The translations under genes were made by a program, and so were the position numbers. Below the pieces are notes generated by a model, which did not search any database, was not told the DNA's origin, and saw nothing but the letters and a program-made list of their open reading frames with translations. Shown here piece by piece: positions 23,601 to 37,800 of a stretch of 64,000 nucleotides of DNA (positions within the stretch are counted from its first letter, which is position 1; the number at the start of each line of letters is the position of its first letter). This stretch comes from Hofstenia miamia (Eukaryota; Xenacoelomorpha; Acoela), in contig SCFE01000001.1 of the NCBI GenBank assembly GCA_004352715.1, positions 2,691,482 through 2,755,481 of the forward strand, read 5' to 3'.

Positions 23601-26600
23601 CTTTTTCAAAGCTAATGGAACTATGCCCTAGTGAGTAACTATTATTCCACTCAACATGAGTAGGCTTGCGGATTTCTCAATGCCTACCTGATATAATAGC
23701 CTCTAGTTCCAGACTTGAAACTGACTGCTCGTTCACTTTAATGATATCCTTCATTCTTCCTTTAATTTCAACTGCTCCTGTTTCCGGATCAATATGTGCT
23801 TCGTCTCCTGTTTTGAACCAGCCATCTTCGGTGAATGATTCCTTAGTTTTCTCATTGTCATCCAAATATCCTTTGCAGCTATATGGTGAGCGCAGCAATA
23901 ACTCTCCACCCACAATTTTGTTCTCAAGATGTTCAACTTTTATACTTAGTCCTTTATGGAATGCGTCGCCTAAAAGTTCATTGAATTATCTATGCTTTGT
24001 AATTACATATCAATTACTTCGTTTGTGAAAGCTTTTTACGAATAAAAAACACAATTATATGACGCTTAAATAAAGTTGTTTAAGAAGGTGTTCTGGCATT
24101 CCTGTGATATAACTTTCTAAATGATTTTCACATTTTTTCTTTATATTAATTCTTAATCATTGATTTTAATCAAAGTGTATTGTAGAGAATTTTAAACTGA
24201 GTACGAATACTGAGTTTACATCATAATGAGTTTAATATTATATGAAACAACATCATTACTCAATTTTTTACTCAGACTACTTATTTTTACTAAATTATAA
24301 TGTGCGTACGTAAATTTGCATTCAATAAAGATAATTAAATGCTATTGATTTAGAATTTGAACATACTTTCGAATTCTTCCCGAGTTTTCAGAATGTTCTA
24401 GAACATTAATAAATTACATAATTCAATTAATCATTAAGGATAAATAATAATAAAAGTGTTTTAATGTTAAATAGTATAGCATAAAATATTTTGTAGTTGG
24501 CAAATTTTTTAAAATATTTTTATTAAGTAATTGTTTTTTGAAAAAAAATGTTTTTAAGCTACTTTACCAAAATAAACTGCTCCGTTTTCCGTTGAGCCAT
24601 AAATGTTACACGTCCTCATCTTCGGATTGCAAAGCTTTGCTTCCTCGAGTAGATGTGGCTTCACCGTTGCTCCAGCAGTTATGATGTATCTAACTTTAGA
24701 TAATTTTGTTTTGTGATCTAAAATATTCTTTCTAATATATTTTTAGAATTTATTTAAGTTCAACCAATTCACACAATTTTTTCTCCGAATTATATATTTG
24801 AACACAAATATGATCTTAGATATTTCGAAATAAATATAAATTTAATTCAATATAACGGAAATAATATTATATCTATTAATTCTTAAAATAAATAACAGGT
24901 TTATATGATTACCGGTGTAGATAATCGGGTAAAATTGCCAGGATTAGGTATTACAAACTTCAAATAAGTATTTATAATATTCCTAAGATACCAAATTCTG
25001 GTCTGTAAAAAGCCAGTAAAATTAAAACGCAAACCAAAACCGCTCATTGCATAACTCTGATCTGCTTGCATTTTAATTATTAATACATCTATTTTCAACA
25101 AAATTAGTCAAAGAAATTAGTGTTTACCTTCAACGGCTAGGATTTTAGCCAGAAGACTTGGAAACAAAGTAACGTAGTTGATCTCATATTTTTGAATTGC
25201 ATTAGCAATGGTTTCAGGAGTACTGGTTGAAACAATTAAATGTCCATGACCTCCCCAACAGAGAGTGAATAATAAAGTTAAATTCTGACCACCAACGTGT
25301 GCCATGGGTTGATTACATGTTATTCTAATATGCGGTCTTGTCGGGAACGGAACAGCGTTGGTCATTGCCTAAATGTCGCATGTCATCTTCAATAATTATA
25401 ACTTTAACAAATTCACTGCACCTAAAAAATAATTATAATCATGGTCATTGTCTGGTGGTTTGACGAAGAATTGTTATAATTTGATTCTTTCTGTTTTGCC
25501 GCAAATTGTAATAAGCGTAATTTACATCGTTTTCATACATTATTTTTTTATCATTCATCCGACTCATTTTAATAAATCAAAAATATTGATTATTTCTTTG
25601 TTTTGTCGCTGAAGACTTTACGCCTCTGTCAAGTTGCCACTGTCATCTGCATTAATCTCGTTAAAATAATTTATTTACAAATGTATAAACGGTTAGGAAT
25701 AACTGAAATATTATTAGGCTAAGTCCTTATAAATGTGAAAGCTAAAATGTTTAATATTTCTTCAACCAAATTTTATATAGTATATCATTACATGCGACTT
25801 CGTGGATTGACACAATTATCCCACGTATTGTATAGGGTGTTTCGGTTGATCCCGCCGGTGTTTAAGAACCAGATACAAGTTATGAATTAATTTCAAATTG
25901 AATCCCAATTGGAGATGCTAGGGAACTATCAATCAAAGGTACCCTAGCGTTGTATTGGTCGCGATAGCGATATTCGTTAGCCAACTGTTCTGGCAATGAA
26001 AGAGTTTTGGCTGTGGGGTTACGTTAGAGACAAAATTTATCGTAGCCCTTACCATGAACAATTCAAGAATTTACTGCTCATGTCATTGACTTTCTTGATT
26101 CAATCGAACCTGGCATGATTCGTAGCGTCTATCCAAATTTTATCAAAAAGTGTGAAAAATGTTTTGATATTAATGGCTCACATTTGGAATAATTTTTGTA
26201 ATTAGATCAGCTTGAAATTTATTTAATCATTAGTTATGACAGAATGCTTTTAACTGAGTTTAACCAAATGAAAACGAATGAAAACCTTATTTAACATTAA
26301 GCACTCCGGGATCAACTTAAACACTCTGTATATTTACCTCTATGTTGCACATTACTGAATGATGACGTAACATTGTTGCCTTAGGAACACCTGTGCTTCC
26401 TGAAGTCATTAAAAGTTGGCTGACTCCTTCTAATTGACTTAATACGGAGGTCCCCATTGGCCTTTTCTTGTTCAATGATATTTTGTCTACATTAATTTTA
26501 TAGCCACCTGTTTTCGTTCTAAATATAAAAGTTCGTGAACGTTGAAATACATATTACTAAACAGATTAATCTCTAAATTTTATTTTAAAGTAAAACATTT

Positions 26601-28748
26601 GATTGTATAGTTTTCAAATTTTTCACACATTCATTTATTTATTCATAATTTCTACTATATTTCTTATGATTCACGATTCGATTCTAATTCTTTGAAAAAC
26701 CCAAAGTATTTTCAGTAAAATCTAAACCACACAATTCCAACGCTCAATTTTTTTAGATACATATGTATAAGTGCAGTTATTTATTGATTTTATAAGTTGT
26801 CCTTACTTTTTATCCTGTAAGATGTATACTGTATGAATGTTAGGTGCATTTAATCCATTTTTAAAATGATCCCATAAATCTTGATTTGTCACCAATATTC
26901 TAGAATGCGTTGCTTTTAAAGCCAGTTCTAGCGCTATCTTTGGATACAAAGGATGACTTGTGGCTGTAACTGCTCCCAACTGTTGAAGTCTTATGAATGC
27001 AGAAACCCATAGCAATCCGTTTGGCATTAAAATGTTGACAACCTAAAATATACCTATTTTTTAGATCATCTCCAAAAATTAACATTTTGCAGTTTTTAGA
27101 TTATTATGTATTCTTAGTTCTTTTAGTAATGCAGTTTTGAGGCATATATTATATTTTATGATTAAGCTAGACTCCTGAAAGTGGACTTTTTTAAGCTTGG
27201 GTCAAGTTAGTCTAGTTGCAATTATATATAGACTTATTTATCTCGTTAGTCTAAACTATATATAACTTAAACTGAATGAGAGAAACTCTCATGGCGTAGA
27301 TATTTTCAATTAATAGGAAAGATCAATGGATTCTTCGACATTACAAGCCAAAATTGAAGAGAAATCAAGCTAAGCTCGAGTTTGTTTATAGTACTTAAAA
27401 TGTCGTGTTGAGTTTTGGACCTCGAGTCAAGTTCGAGTACTGGCAAGGCCTTAGATTAACCATATTTAAGTAATTTATGTTTAGATGGAATGAAACACAT
27501 TTGGTCTAAATAATATTATTCATTATGTTACTAGTGACATTTATTTGTGGTTACATACATTATAAATTGTTTACATACCTCTCCTTTATCAACTTCGAAT
27601 TGAATCGAATTGGCTAAATTTTGTAATTTCGCGTATGTCACCGTCATGTCAATGCTTGTATCAGTTAATTTTGAATCTGACCATTTTTGTAACTTCAGGC
27701 GAATATAACCCCCAAGTGTTACATTTTCCCATTTTTTTAAATCCACTGATGCCATTTAAATCTAAGAATAGTTAATTGAAAAACGTTCATGCGTATCGCT
27801 GTGGCTAATCATGTAGTAGTTTATGGTATTGCAAGACAAGTTTTGTTTTAATCATGAAAGACTATTTAACATATATTTAATTTTTCCTTTACTGATATAG
27901 CGGGCCAATTTATTTGTGACCGTGTTTTCCATTTATGTTTGTGGGTTTGTCTGATAGCCCATTAAGATATACATCGCATGTCTATAATTACGATCTCCGT
28001 ATAAACATAAATTATGTAGTTTGAATCTATTAACTACTGTTTGTAATATTTCTTAAGTTTTAATAGCCTAACACAACCCAATTTTAATTTTTTTTTCACA
28101 TTTTATCATGTGAAGATTAAGTTGTAAATAAATTACATTGAACATACTAAATTTGGATTAAACTTACCGTTCAATTACGGGCATGTATTTCAGTAAATAT
28201 TTCCTTTTCAGCGATTCGTGTAAAGAGTCAATATTCTTATCGTTTGAAATTTACCAATCACTGAAAGCCGTTCAATTATTCGAGGATTGGTAATTTTGTT
28301 CTCAATTTAATTATTCCAAAGAATAATTCACAACATTTATTTTTGAAACTCTTGAATTTTCAGTTATAAATTGCAAGCAATGTTGGCATGTTTTTTTTGA
28401 TTTTCTGAAAAATACGTGTAAAACGCAGATTTTGTCTCAGCGCTAAATACGTTTAACCAATGCGAATTTTCAAACTGTGTCCTAGAAAATTTTGATTTGG
28501 GGTTTGGGTATGCTGTTCAAATTTTTTCCTAAAAATGTGAAACTATTAGATATTTGCCAGTTTTAATCAAATCACACCTCCACAAAAAATTAAGGTACAC
28601 ATGTCTGAGACTTAGTTTTTCTCAGCCGCCTTTTATTCAAGGGAGACTAGAAAATTCTTTGAAAAAATTTTTTTATCTTATGAATCCAATACAAAATTAT
28701 TTTTATCACAATATTCACATAAAAGATCCACAAATTCATACAATAATC

Positions 28749-28822
<74 letters not shown>

Positions 28823-31800
28823 CGCCGGGCTATAACATATTTAATGTAATATAATATTTAGCGAATTGCTAAATTCTTAGTAATTGTAAAGATACTGACC
28901 TTGGTTAAAAATTATTTTGCGGTAATAGAATTGAAAGGAAAACATTTTAACGTGCACACGCAAGTATTGTCGACTGCGTTTCTATATAATTAACATTGAT
29001 TTTGACACGTATTAAAATTGCTACACAATAAAGCAGAATTCGATCAATAGGTGATTTTAATATCATGGAAAGCAAGATTCATGCTAGCAAAATTTACACA
29101 GAATACTCATTTTGTTATAGTGGAGTATAGACTTGAAAGAATTTAAGTTAATTCTTTAATTTTGTTTTAAAATTTAAATATCTCGCAATTTTGATTTGAC
29201 TTAAAATTTCTTGTCTTCACTGGCGTGCGGTTTTTTATTGATATGCTCTTTCAAACAATTACAAAGACCATTTTAATCTTAGTAACATGTGATGTTATAA
29301 ATTATTAATGTATAATTAGTTCTATATTATAACAATTCTTTCGTTTATGCGTGAATTTCACCGTTCATCAAAAGCCGTAAGATTATTCCTTACAATGAAT
29401 AATTCAAACGGTTTGTTTATACATCGTTGGTCTTGTTCCCATTTCCGGGTGAGCAGATCAAATGAAATTCGATATATTTCTACTAAAATGTAGCAGATGT
29501 TAGTACATTAAGAACTTTCTTAGGGTTTAGTAAATGATATGTACATACATATTGCACTATTTAAATAATGAATGCCCTGCTGCGGCCTTACTTGTTTCAC
29601 TCATCTTAACTATGCAGCATGTGCCTCGGCAAAGTTAAATTTTATTTTTGCTGTTCATTTTCTATGTAGACGTATATGTCTAATTAATAAAAATGGTTTA
29701 ATCTCGTTTTTATGGCACTTGAATATAGATGATTTTTTGTATTTGTAATCTTAGCATAGATGGATACGGGTTTAATTTTTTACAACCACAAATCTGTTAG
29801 AAAAATTCACCTGCACCCGCAACACACCCGCTATTTTTTAAATGTTTACAAGTAAAAAATGTCAATCACCTGAATTGACTTTCTATTAATTTTGTTATTT
29901 TGAGTGAATGATGTCAAATATATTATATTATATAGACAAATGAGAAGAATTTTTGTCGTAAATGTGTTTCTGAAATCAAAATGTTCATTTTCAATTGATC
30001 CATGTTTGAGTACTCATAATATCATTTATTATTTAAAATGTGATTCATCTGCTGATTTGCATCATAATTTTCTAACTTTAATATGAAGGACATGTTGGTC
30101 TTCTTGACAATGTCTTTGAGTTTCACTTTATCTTTTAAATAAATACCAGAGGTGTTTGCTTTGTATACTTGAGCTTCTCAACGTTCGAAATGTTTGGAAC
30201 TCTTGCAAGATTATTTTTAAAATACATTTCTTGATAGATATTACAGAATAATAGTTTGTATTTTAGTACAAACACTGGACTACAGTTTTTTCCTCCAATT
30301 AAACAATTACTATCACAATTGTAAATAAGAGTACGTACCGTTGCGTATTAATTCCGTCGTCCTTGTAGAGGTAGTGAATCTCTTACAAAGCCGTTAGCAA
30401 TTGTTCATTTAAGACGTGGGATAAATTCGTGGAAATTAGTGATGTGAAAACTGTGTTTTATTAGAAAAATTGTTAGTAAATGGCTTTTAAATAAAAGCGA
30501 TCAGTCCGCTGTGTGAGTGGCACCACATCTACAACAGTCAATGGGAATTTAGAGTAGCATTGCTTTCTTTCTGCCTGAAGTATCATAGGCTGATTGACAA
30601 CACATCCTATGCACTTGTTTTTCACCGCATCGGTGAAGATAATGATGATAAATAAATGAGATTGTGAAGTTATTGTAAATTTTTTTAGAATCATTTCGTG
30701 TTAATATACGAAAATATTTCAAGTGCAGCAATTTCTAGTTTGATTTTGTTTTTAAAATTCTCACCCGTTTGATTGAATTTAGTTTGTGTACAATATAGCG
30801 TTAAATTATTGGCCAAATCGAGCGCGATGCCTGAAAATTCAATTTTACTGCCTTGAACTGCCTTGAATACCTGTAATTGCATGGAAATTCTTTTTGTTTT
30901 GCCCGAATTTATTGTTCTGCTTGCATATATATACCTTATGGCTGAAATCACCTGTATTGTCTTTTGTTAGTTTGGGGCGGATTTGGATAGGGACGTTGGG
31001 TCAAACACTACTCTCAAATCATTGACAGCAATGGGTATTAGACATTGATATTTTAAAGGGAGTACTCTGAGGGACTTCTTGTAATAAAAAAACATTTTTC
31101 ATCGTTCCTTCATTTACTTTCTTATAAAGTCTATTATTATTGCTATGACTGCTGTGCATCCCCATATACTTTAACCGGATTAACCGGACCGGGGTTTTTC
31201 TAAGCTTAACCGGATCTTTAAAAATTAACATCTTCAAAAAAAATATGTTCTACTTCTATTTTCCAAAATGAAATTGGCTTATTCCTATGTGTTAACATAA
31301 AATTGATCTATATTTATAATATGTTATTTTATCGCAGATTTTTCGTGTGTTAATAGGCTATTGTGCTTATATTCACCTTGAACTTGAAGTCTATCAAATT
31401 TAATGAAAAAATGCATGTGGTTGCACAAAATGAAATAGAATATGAAATTTAGAACTTTATGAATGATTTTATCTAAAGGGAATATAGTCTATCAACAACA
31501 ATGCGAATTCAAACATGTTGGAGTCGATGCATCATTTTCTCTTAAATTTGATAATTTTTTATTATTGCAATTCCATGATTTGAATGGGGAAATGTCGTTT
31601 AGAACTAGAATGACAACAAGTAGGAATTCTTGCACCCTTTGTCACAGTTTCCATTGTTTCATAGCACTGCAATCATTGTAATCAATAAACTTTAACGATC
31701 AAAAATAGAATTTCTTAACCAGATTTTAGCCTTATTAACCGGCTCCTGCAGATTAACTGGTTTTAACCTCCCGGATCCAGCACTCATTGCTATTGTTAAT

Positions 31801-34800
31801 ATTTTTGGCAACACTATCATCTTGATAAAACCCCTTGGGATTATTTATGCGCTTGAAATCAACCTGGTATTATGAAATTTGATGNGGGGGGGGGCGAAGG
31901 AGGGTACTGAAGTAAGTTAAACAAAAAAATTTCTCAGCTAACTCTTCATGTGGAGTGCCAAATTACATTTCCCATTTGCGTTCTTCTATTGTAGGTTTAT
32001 CATATTTCGAAGTCGTTTTAATTTTTTTAAGTTTTCAATATATATATATATATATAGCCTACGTATATATATGTACAGGGTCCCGCAGGTAAATTGGGAC
32101 TTTTTTATGTTCATTGAAATTTCCTGATTTAAAGGATATAAGAGACAAATGATCATTTTAACATTTATTTTTGTGATCTATACGATTTATTGTACATAAT
32201 CATTCTATATGATCACCCTTTGCTTTAATAATTTTGGAGATTCTCTGGCGAAACGTTGAACAACTCCTCTTCACTTCATTGGCATCAAGATCATGGAATG
32301 CTCTTTGAATGGATGTCTTTAGGGAGTTAATATTAGGGTGAGGCTTAGTGTTAGACCTTCCTTCAATCACGCTGAACAGCCAATAGTCACACACATTCAG
32401 GTCTGGTGAGCTACTAGGCCAAATGTCTTTTGGTACAAACAAGGGCAGTTTCTTCTTAAGATAATCTTGCACTGTCTTAGCTCCATGGGCTGGTGCAGAG
32501 TCTTGAATGAGCATGACTTTATTAACATCATAGTGTTGACTAATCCAGGGCAGCAAAACATCATTCAAGATCTTTAAATACTCTGCTGTGTTAATCTTAA
32601 GTCCAGCTTCGATAAAATGAGGAGGCATCACTTTGCCATCACTTGCCACGGCTGCAAAGACCATCACAGAAGCAGGATTTTTGCTCTGCATCACAGGAGG
32701 AACTTCAGAAGGGTCACAGGCAATAACTCTTGTGTTCTGACGGTTCGCAACTTCGTCCACAATGAATTTTTTCTCATCAACAAAAATGCGAACATGTCCT
32801 CCTTTGTTCTTGAGATGATTGAGAAGTTTTGGACATCTATCAAGTCTGATGGCTCTTGAGCGAGCAGTGAGGAGGTTGCGACGTCTCCTGACGTAAGATG
32901 TCATTCCCAAGTCTTCATTGACAGCTCTGCTGATGGTCCTGTGGCTGACATTGCGTTTTTTTGCCAGTTTTGCCATCGACTGAGTTGGGTCTGCCTTTAT
33001 CGATCTTTTTAGTCCTGCCAGAAAGGTTTTAGTTCTCTTGCGGTCACTTCGAGGTCTGTGACGACTTCGTGCAACCTTACCCTCAGAATCAAAGTTGGCC
33101 ACAACTCGATAAACTGTTGTTTTTGCGTACCCAGTGCTCTTAATAATATCTGATGGAGAGTTCCCAGCACGTCTTAATTCGCATATAGTTATTCTTTGAG
33201 ATTGTTCTGCCATTATTGACGAAACCAGTCTAAATCTCTTTATTATAACTTATAGAATATAGTTTTGAGATTACCTGAAAAAAGTTATATCATCATTAAT
33301 GGAATAGTTTAAAAAATATAAGCATTATAAAATAGTCCCAATTTACCTGCGGGACCCTGTATATTCTGAATTCAAATTCGGATTTGGATTTGAATTTCCA
33401 AATTAGGGTTTGAATTCGAAATAAACAAAGTGAAGTTGAAGTTGGGAATTTTAGAAATGGGAGTAACAATTGCTCTTTTCCAACTATCAGAATATACACA
33501 TGTCTTAAAGCACTTACTACAAAGTGTTAGCAAATAATTCACTGATTTCTTCTGAAAGTTCTTTATAGATGACCATGTCATTGGTCGTGGCTTTCCACAT
33601 CACTGGCCTGCAAGTTCTCCGGATCTGTCATTACTCGATTTTTAGCTATGGGTTTTCATCAAACCCCGCGTATTTCACATAGGCAAGCCGATTTCATTGG
33701 AAAAGCTATAATGTCGAATATGGGTGGAATGCTCACGAATCACCTTTTTAGAGGTTGTTTAAGCCTTGAGTCTGAGTTTGCGCTTAAAACTAGTGTTCAG
33801 TGAAAAAGGGGGACTAATAGAACACTTGCTTNTCAGCATGCGAGCCCGCAGATAAGACTTTTTTACATTTTGCACATCGTAGGCAGTGTTTGTGCCAATC
33901 CTTTCCTAATGATGTAATTTTTTCAGCAAAATATGCTTCCTTGTTGCAGTTAGGACATTTTCCCATTTCCTGATAACACTAACTTCCTAAACAAAATTGT
34001 AAATAACTTCCTCGCAAGGCATAAATTCTACTTTGACCAATATCGGAAAATAATGAGTATACACTGAATACTTAAATCCGTGGGCCAGCTTCGATTTATG
34101 GTCCCAGTAATAGTCCCACTGAAATATTTATGGAAATAGAACCAGTAAATTCCATGGGTTGGAGTTTCTTTCCGAATCCATACATACATACATATATATA
34201 TGTCAAATCGCCTTTCCTACATGAACATCTGAGGAAAAACACCATTAACAATTTCCATAACGCTTTTACTAATTGTATATTTGTGTAATAGCATATAGTT
34301 TAAGTGTGGGTTTACAGATTTGATATATATATATATATATATATATTGCATTGCTAATATCTTAGACGTATTCTAACCAAACTTTAGATAATGATTACAT
34401 ATGAGTAAGGGATAGTTATAAGGATTATTAAGGGTAAGCATGGAGTTTCATCCTTGCATTTTTACTTACTAACTAGGCCTAAAAAGTGTTATTATAGATT
34501 TATTTGGGTGGTTAGAAGGCATTTTCTGCAAACCCAGGTAACGCCCTGGTTCTTTATGCTAGTCTCTCGATAAAATATATAGTATTGCACATTTGTTACA
34601 ATCATGCAATTCTTTAATCTTACCTAAGTAGTTGCAGAGAGAGATAATATCAAACATACTGATTGTTGTTTTAACTAAAGTTATCGCGACTGCTTTGAAG
34701 TTTATCACTGAAATGAAATTTAATTGAAGTCGCAAGAAATTATTTAGTAAAATGTATTAATCTTTACATTTAAATATTTTAGCCCGTTGCATTATCACAG

Positions 34801-37800
34801 CAGCTTTCAGAAGCTTCACTGGTTATTAACGTCCTTGATAAAAAATATCGGTAGGTTTTTAAATATGGTTTAAGGTAAAATTTTATTACATAAATGCAAT
34901 AATTAATTATCCTCAGCTCTTTTTTAAAAATGCCTTCCAATCTTCCAAACGACTATTTTGTATTTTGAAAAAAAACTATTTTATATTTAAGAACTATTTT
35001 TATATTAAGTTATGGAAAACTTAAGGTAAGGTGGAAACTTTGAGAAATCTAGATTAGTCAAGACATTAATTCTTCAGGATGTTGTTTTGTGAATCCTGCA
35101 CATCGTGATTAAACTTTGTGTTTGAGTTTAATTGCCACTTATCTCAAATGCACATAATTTAGATTGAAACCGTTGGTCTTAAGGGATATATAATTGTAAT
35201 GATTATTCAGATATACTAACATAAAATCGCTTAAACCAAAGTAAGAAGTCTAAAGATTCACAGATGTATCGATCAACAGCTTGTCGATTTACGAAATCAA
35301 CAGATTCCCTTCAGAATTTCCAACGTTGCTATTATGGAATGAACTCCTATTAATTTTACATTTGCGTTCCATGTCAACACTGGTTTGCAAAAATGGTCAT
35401 GCTTCGTTCCGCTTCAAACATTCAACTATCGTGTTGATTTTGTAATCATTAAAGTACTTCAATATTTAACAGTCAAAAGAAAATATATATATATATATAT
35501 ATCCTGGCTTTTTACAAATTAATTATCAAACCACTAAAAATAATATACTAAGGAATTACATGTAAATTTCAAGCACTGAAACATTGAGTGTCGTATCTGT
35601 TGAAAAGCTGTTAACAAAGAAAGTCCGAAGTGTCTTTTCATTGGGTATTCACTCTTTTGGTATGACGTTTAAAAACAGACAATTCTGTCAGGCGGAATTT
35701 AATAGTATCATAAGGAACATTTTCACTTCCACCTACAGAATCCATAATATGAGCATCTTCAATCTCTTCAGTGATATATTTTATATTATCAATGTGTATG
35801 TCATGTTAAGGAACCATTGTGCCCCTAAGTTTATATAAATATTATTAAAGTTATGATATAACTTCTCTACTAATTCTGCACCAATAAAAAATAATTTCTA
35901 GTTTTCTCTGCTTTAAAAGTCCAATATTTCGTAAAATAGAGTTAATAGAAAAGGCATTTTTACAGGGAAGATTGGAAATTCATTAATGAAATTGGGATAT
36001 TTACATCTGAACATTGTCGATTGGTAGATATTGCTTTGAATTAGTAACTTATGACGTTAATTGAAATATTTGAGTAATAGTATACGACAGCTGCGCTTAC
36101 TAACCTATTTGAGTGTTTGTCTCTAGAAGTTTTAATTTCTTTTTATAGAAATTTTTGTTACAAACAATTAATTGTATTTGCTAAATGATTCAGGCATTGG
36201 GCAATATTACGATTAGCAGTTATCTAAATTTTAATTTAATCATTTAATTCCTATACCTAATATAGGACATTCTACGTCATTTTTTAGATTTTTTGTTTTT
36301 GTAATTTATTGTATATTTGTTAGGTTGCCCACTGGGATTCAATGCGCCGATTTTTGTTTAAAATTTTAATAAATTTTCCTAAAAAGCTACAAAAAATGGC
36401 TTCTGGAGGTAGATACTTATACCACCTTAGAAATTTAGGACTAGATTATCACGTTTAACTATTGCATGTATTTGTTTATTGCCATTACATTATTCATTTT
36501 ATTTTGTAATTCTAATGCAAAAGCGGCTATTTATTATAAAAACCTTTAATTGGTCATTAAAAACATTAAAATTTGCGCGTAAATATGATCAGTCTCGCAT
36601 TTAGGAAGGGCAGGGGGGGCGACCGCCCCCTTTTTTGGGCCCAACTGTGAACCCTTAAGAAAGATGTTCTCTTTTCCTCAAAATTGAAAATAGTTCACAT
36701 TAATTCAATATGTTGTTACTCGATTTGCTGCTAAAAACAGACGATTGCATTTTATGTAAGCGTATTTCTGTCCAATTTTTTTTCTGTAAAAAAGGTTTCA
36801 GCCCCCGTTTTAAAAATCCTAAACGCGCCAATGTGTATGATCATGTTAGTCAATACAGACAAAAGTATAATATATTGTCAAGTACAATTCCATGCAAGCT
36901 CAATTTTATTTAAACATAAATATATGGCCGAGAATCTATGTTTTTTCTTGCTAATTTCTTAAAAGTAAATCCACGATTGCATAAAAAATTTATTTGCAGC
37001 AGTATTTCTCATCCCAGTTTTCATTGAGCAGCCTCTAATATTTGGAACAATTTCGACAATGAGATTAGAGTATAAAAAAATTACAAAAAATTTAGATAAA
37101 AATTAAAATGTGCACTTTTACACCGACAAAACACAATCGGAGACACAAACACGCTAAACACATTTACTGATTTATTACACTGAGCTCACCACATACCTAG
37201 AAACACACATTCATTATTATTATATATTATGCATGTCGTTCAAAATTGTCGCTTTTAACAAGTATATTGCTTGGACTCTTATTATTGTCATCATTAGTAT
37301 ATAAAATTTAACGCAGATTAGGTGCAATATTCCTTTAAAAGTTTGTAGTTTTTTTATATTTATATCTTCCAAAATCATTTTTTATTTACATTTAAAAGTG
37401 GAAGTTGAATGTATAATATTAGAATTGTGGGCAATTGGTGAATAACAGGGCACCGAGGAATTACAATACCGTAGCATAAAAAAACAAGTAGGCTTAAAAA
37501 TATATGGTATGTAAGGTATTCTTTTCTTATACCGAATACCGATTTTATCGGATGACCTTTTTTAGGAATCGCTTAATGAAATGGTTTACAGAACAGCATC
37601 TCAAAGAGTACACGTTATTATTCAGCGAAGAACAAGACGTAAGTTATAAACTTGCGACTATTGTCATTATAAATATTTTAAGTTTGTCAATATTTACCAT
37701 TTATATAGTTGTTACTTCTTATTTTTCAACCATCAATTTCCTTGCAATTGTAAACAAGACGCGGTACTATTTAACACCAGTAATACCAGTTCTTCTTGAT

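Noticed and set aside
28554-28835. Open frame ending in a Tyr-Ile repeat
   Set aside because: The repeat is the translation of a TA microsatellite and the rest has no recognisable similarity.
30473-30951. Overlapping minus-strand frames near 30.5-30.9 kb
   Set aside because: No recognisable similarity and no consistent splice sites.
36601-36640. G/C-rich block as a CpG island or promoter
   Set aside because: It is the subterminal part of a hAT MITE with matching ends.
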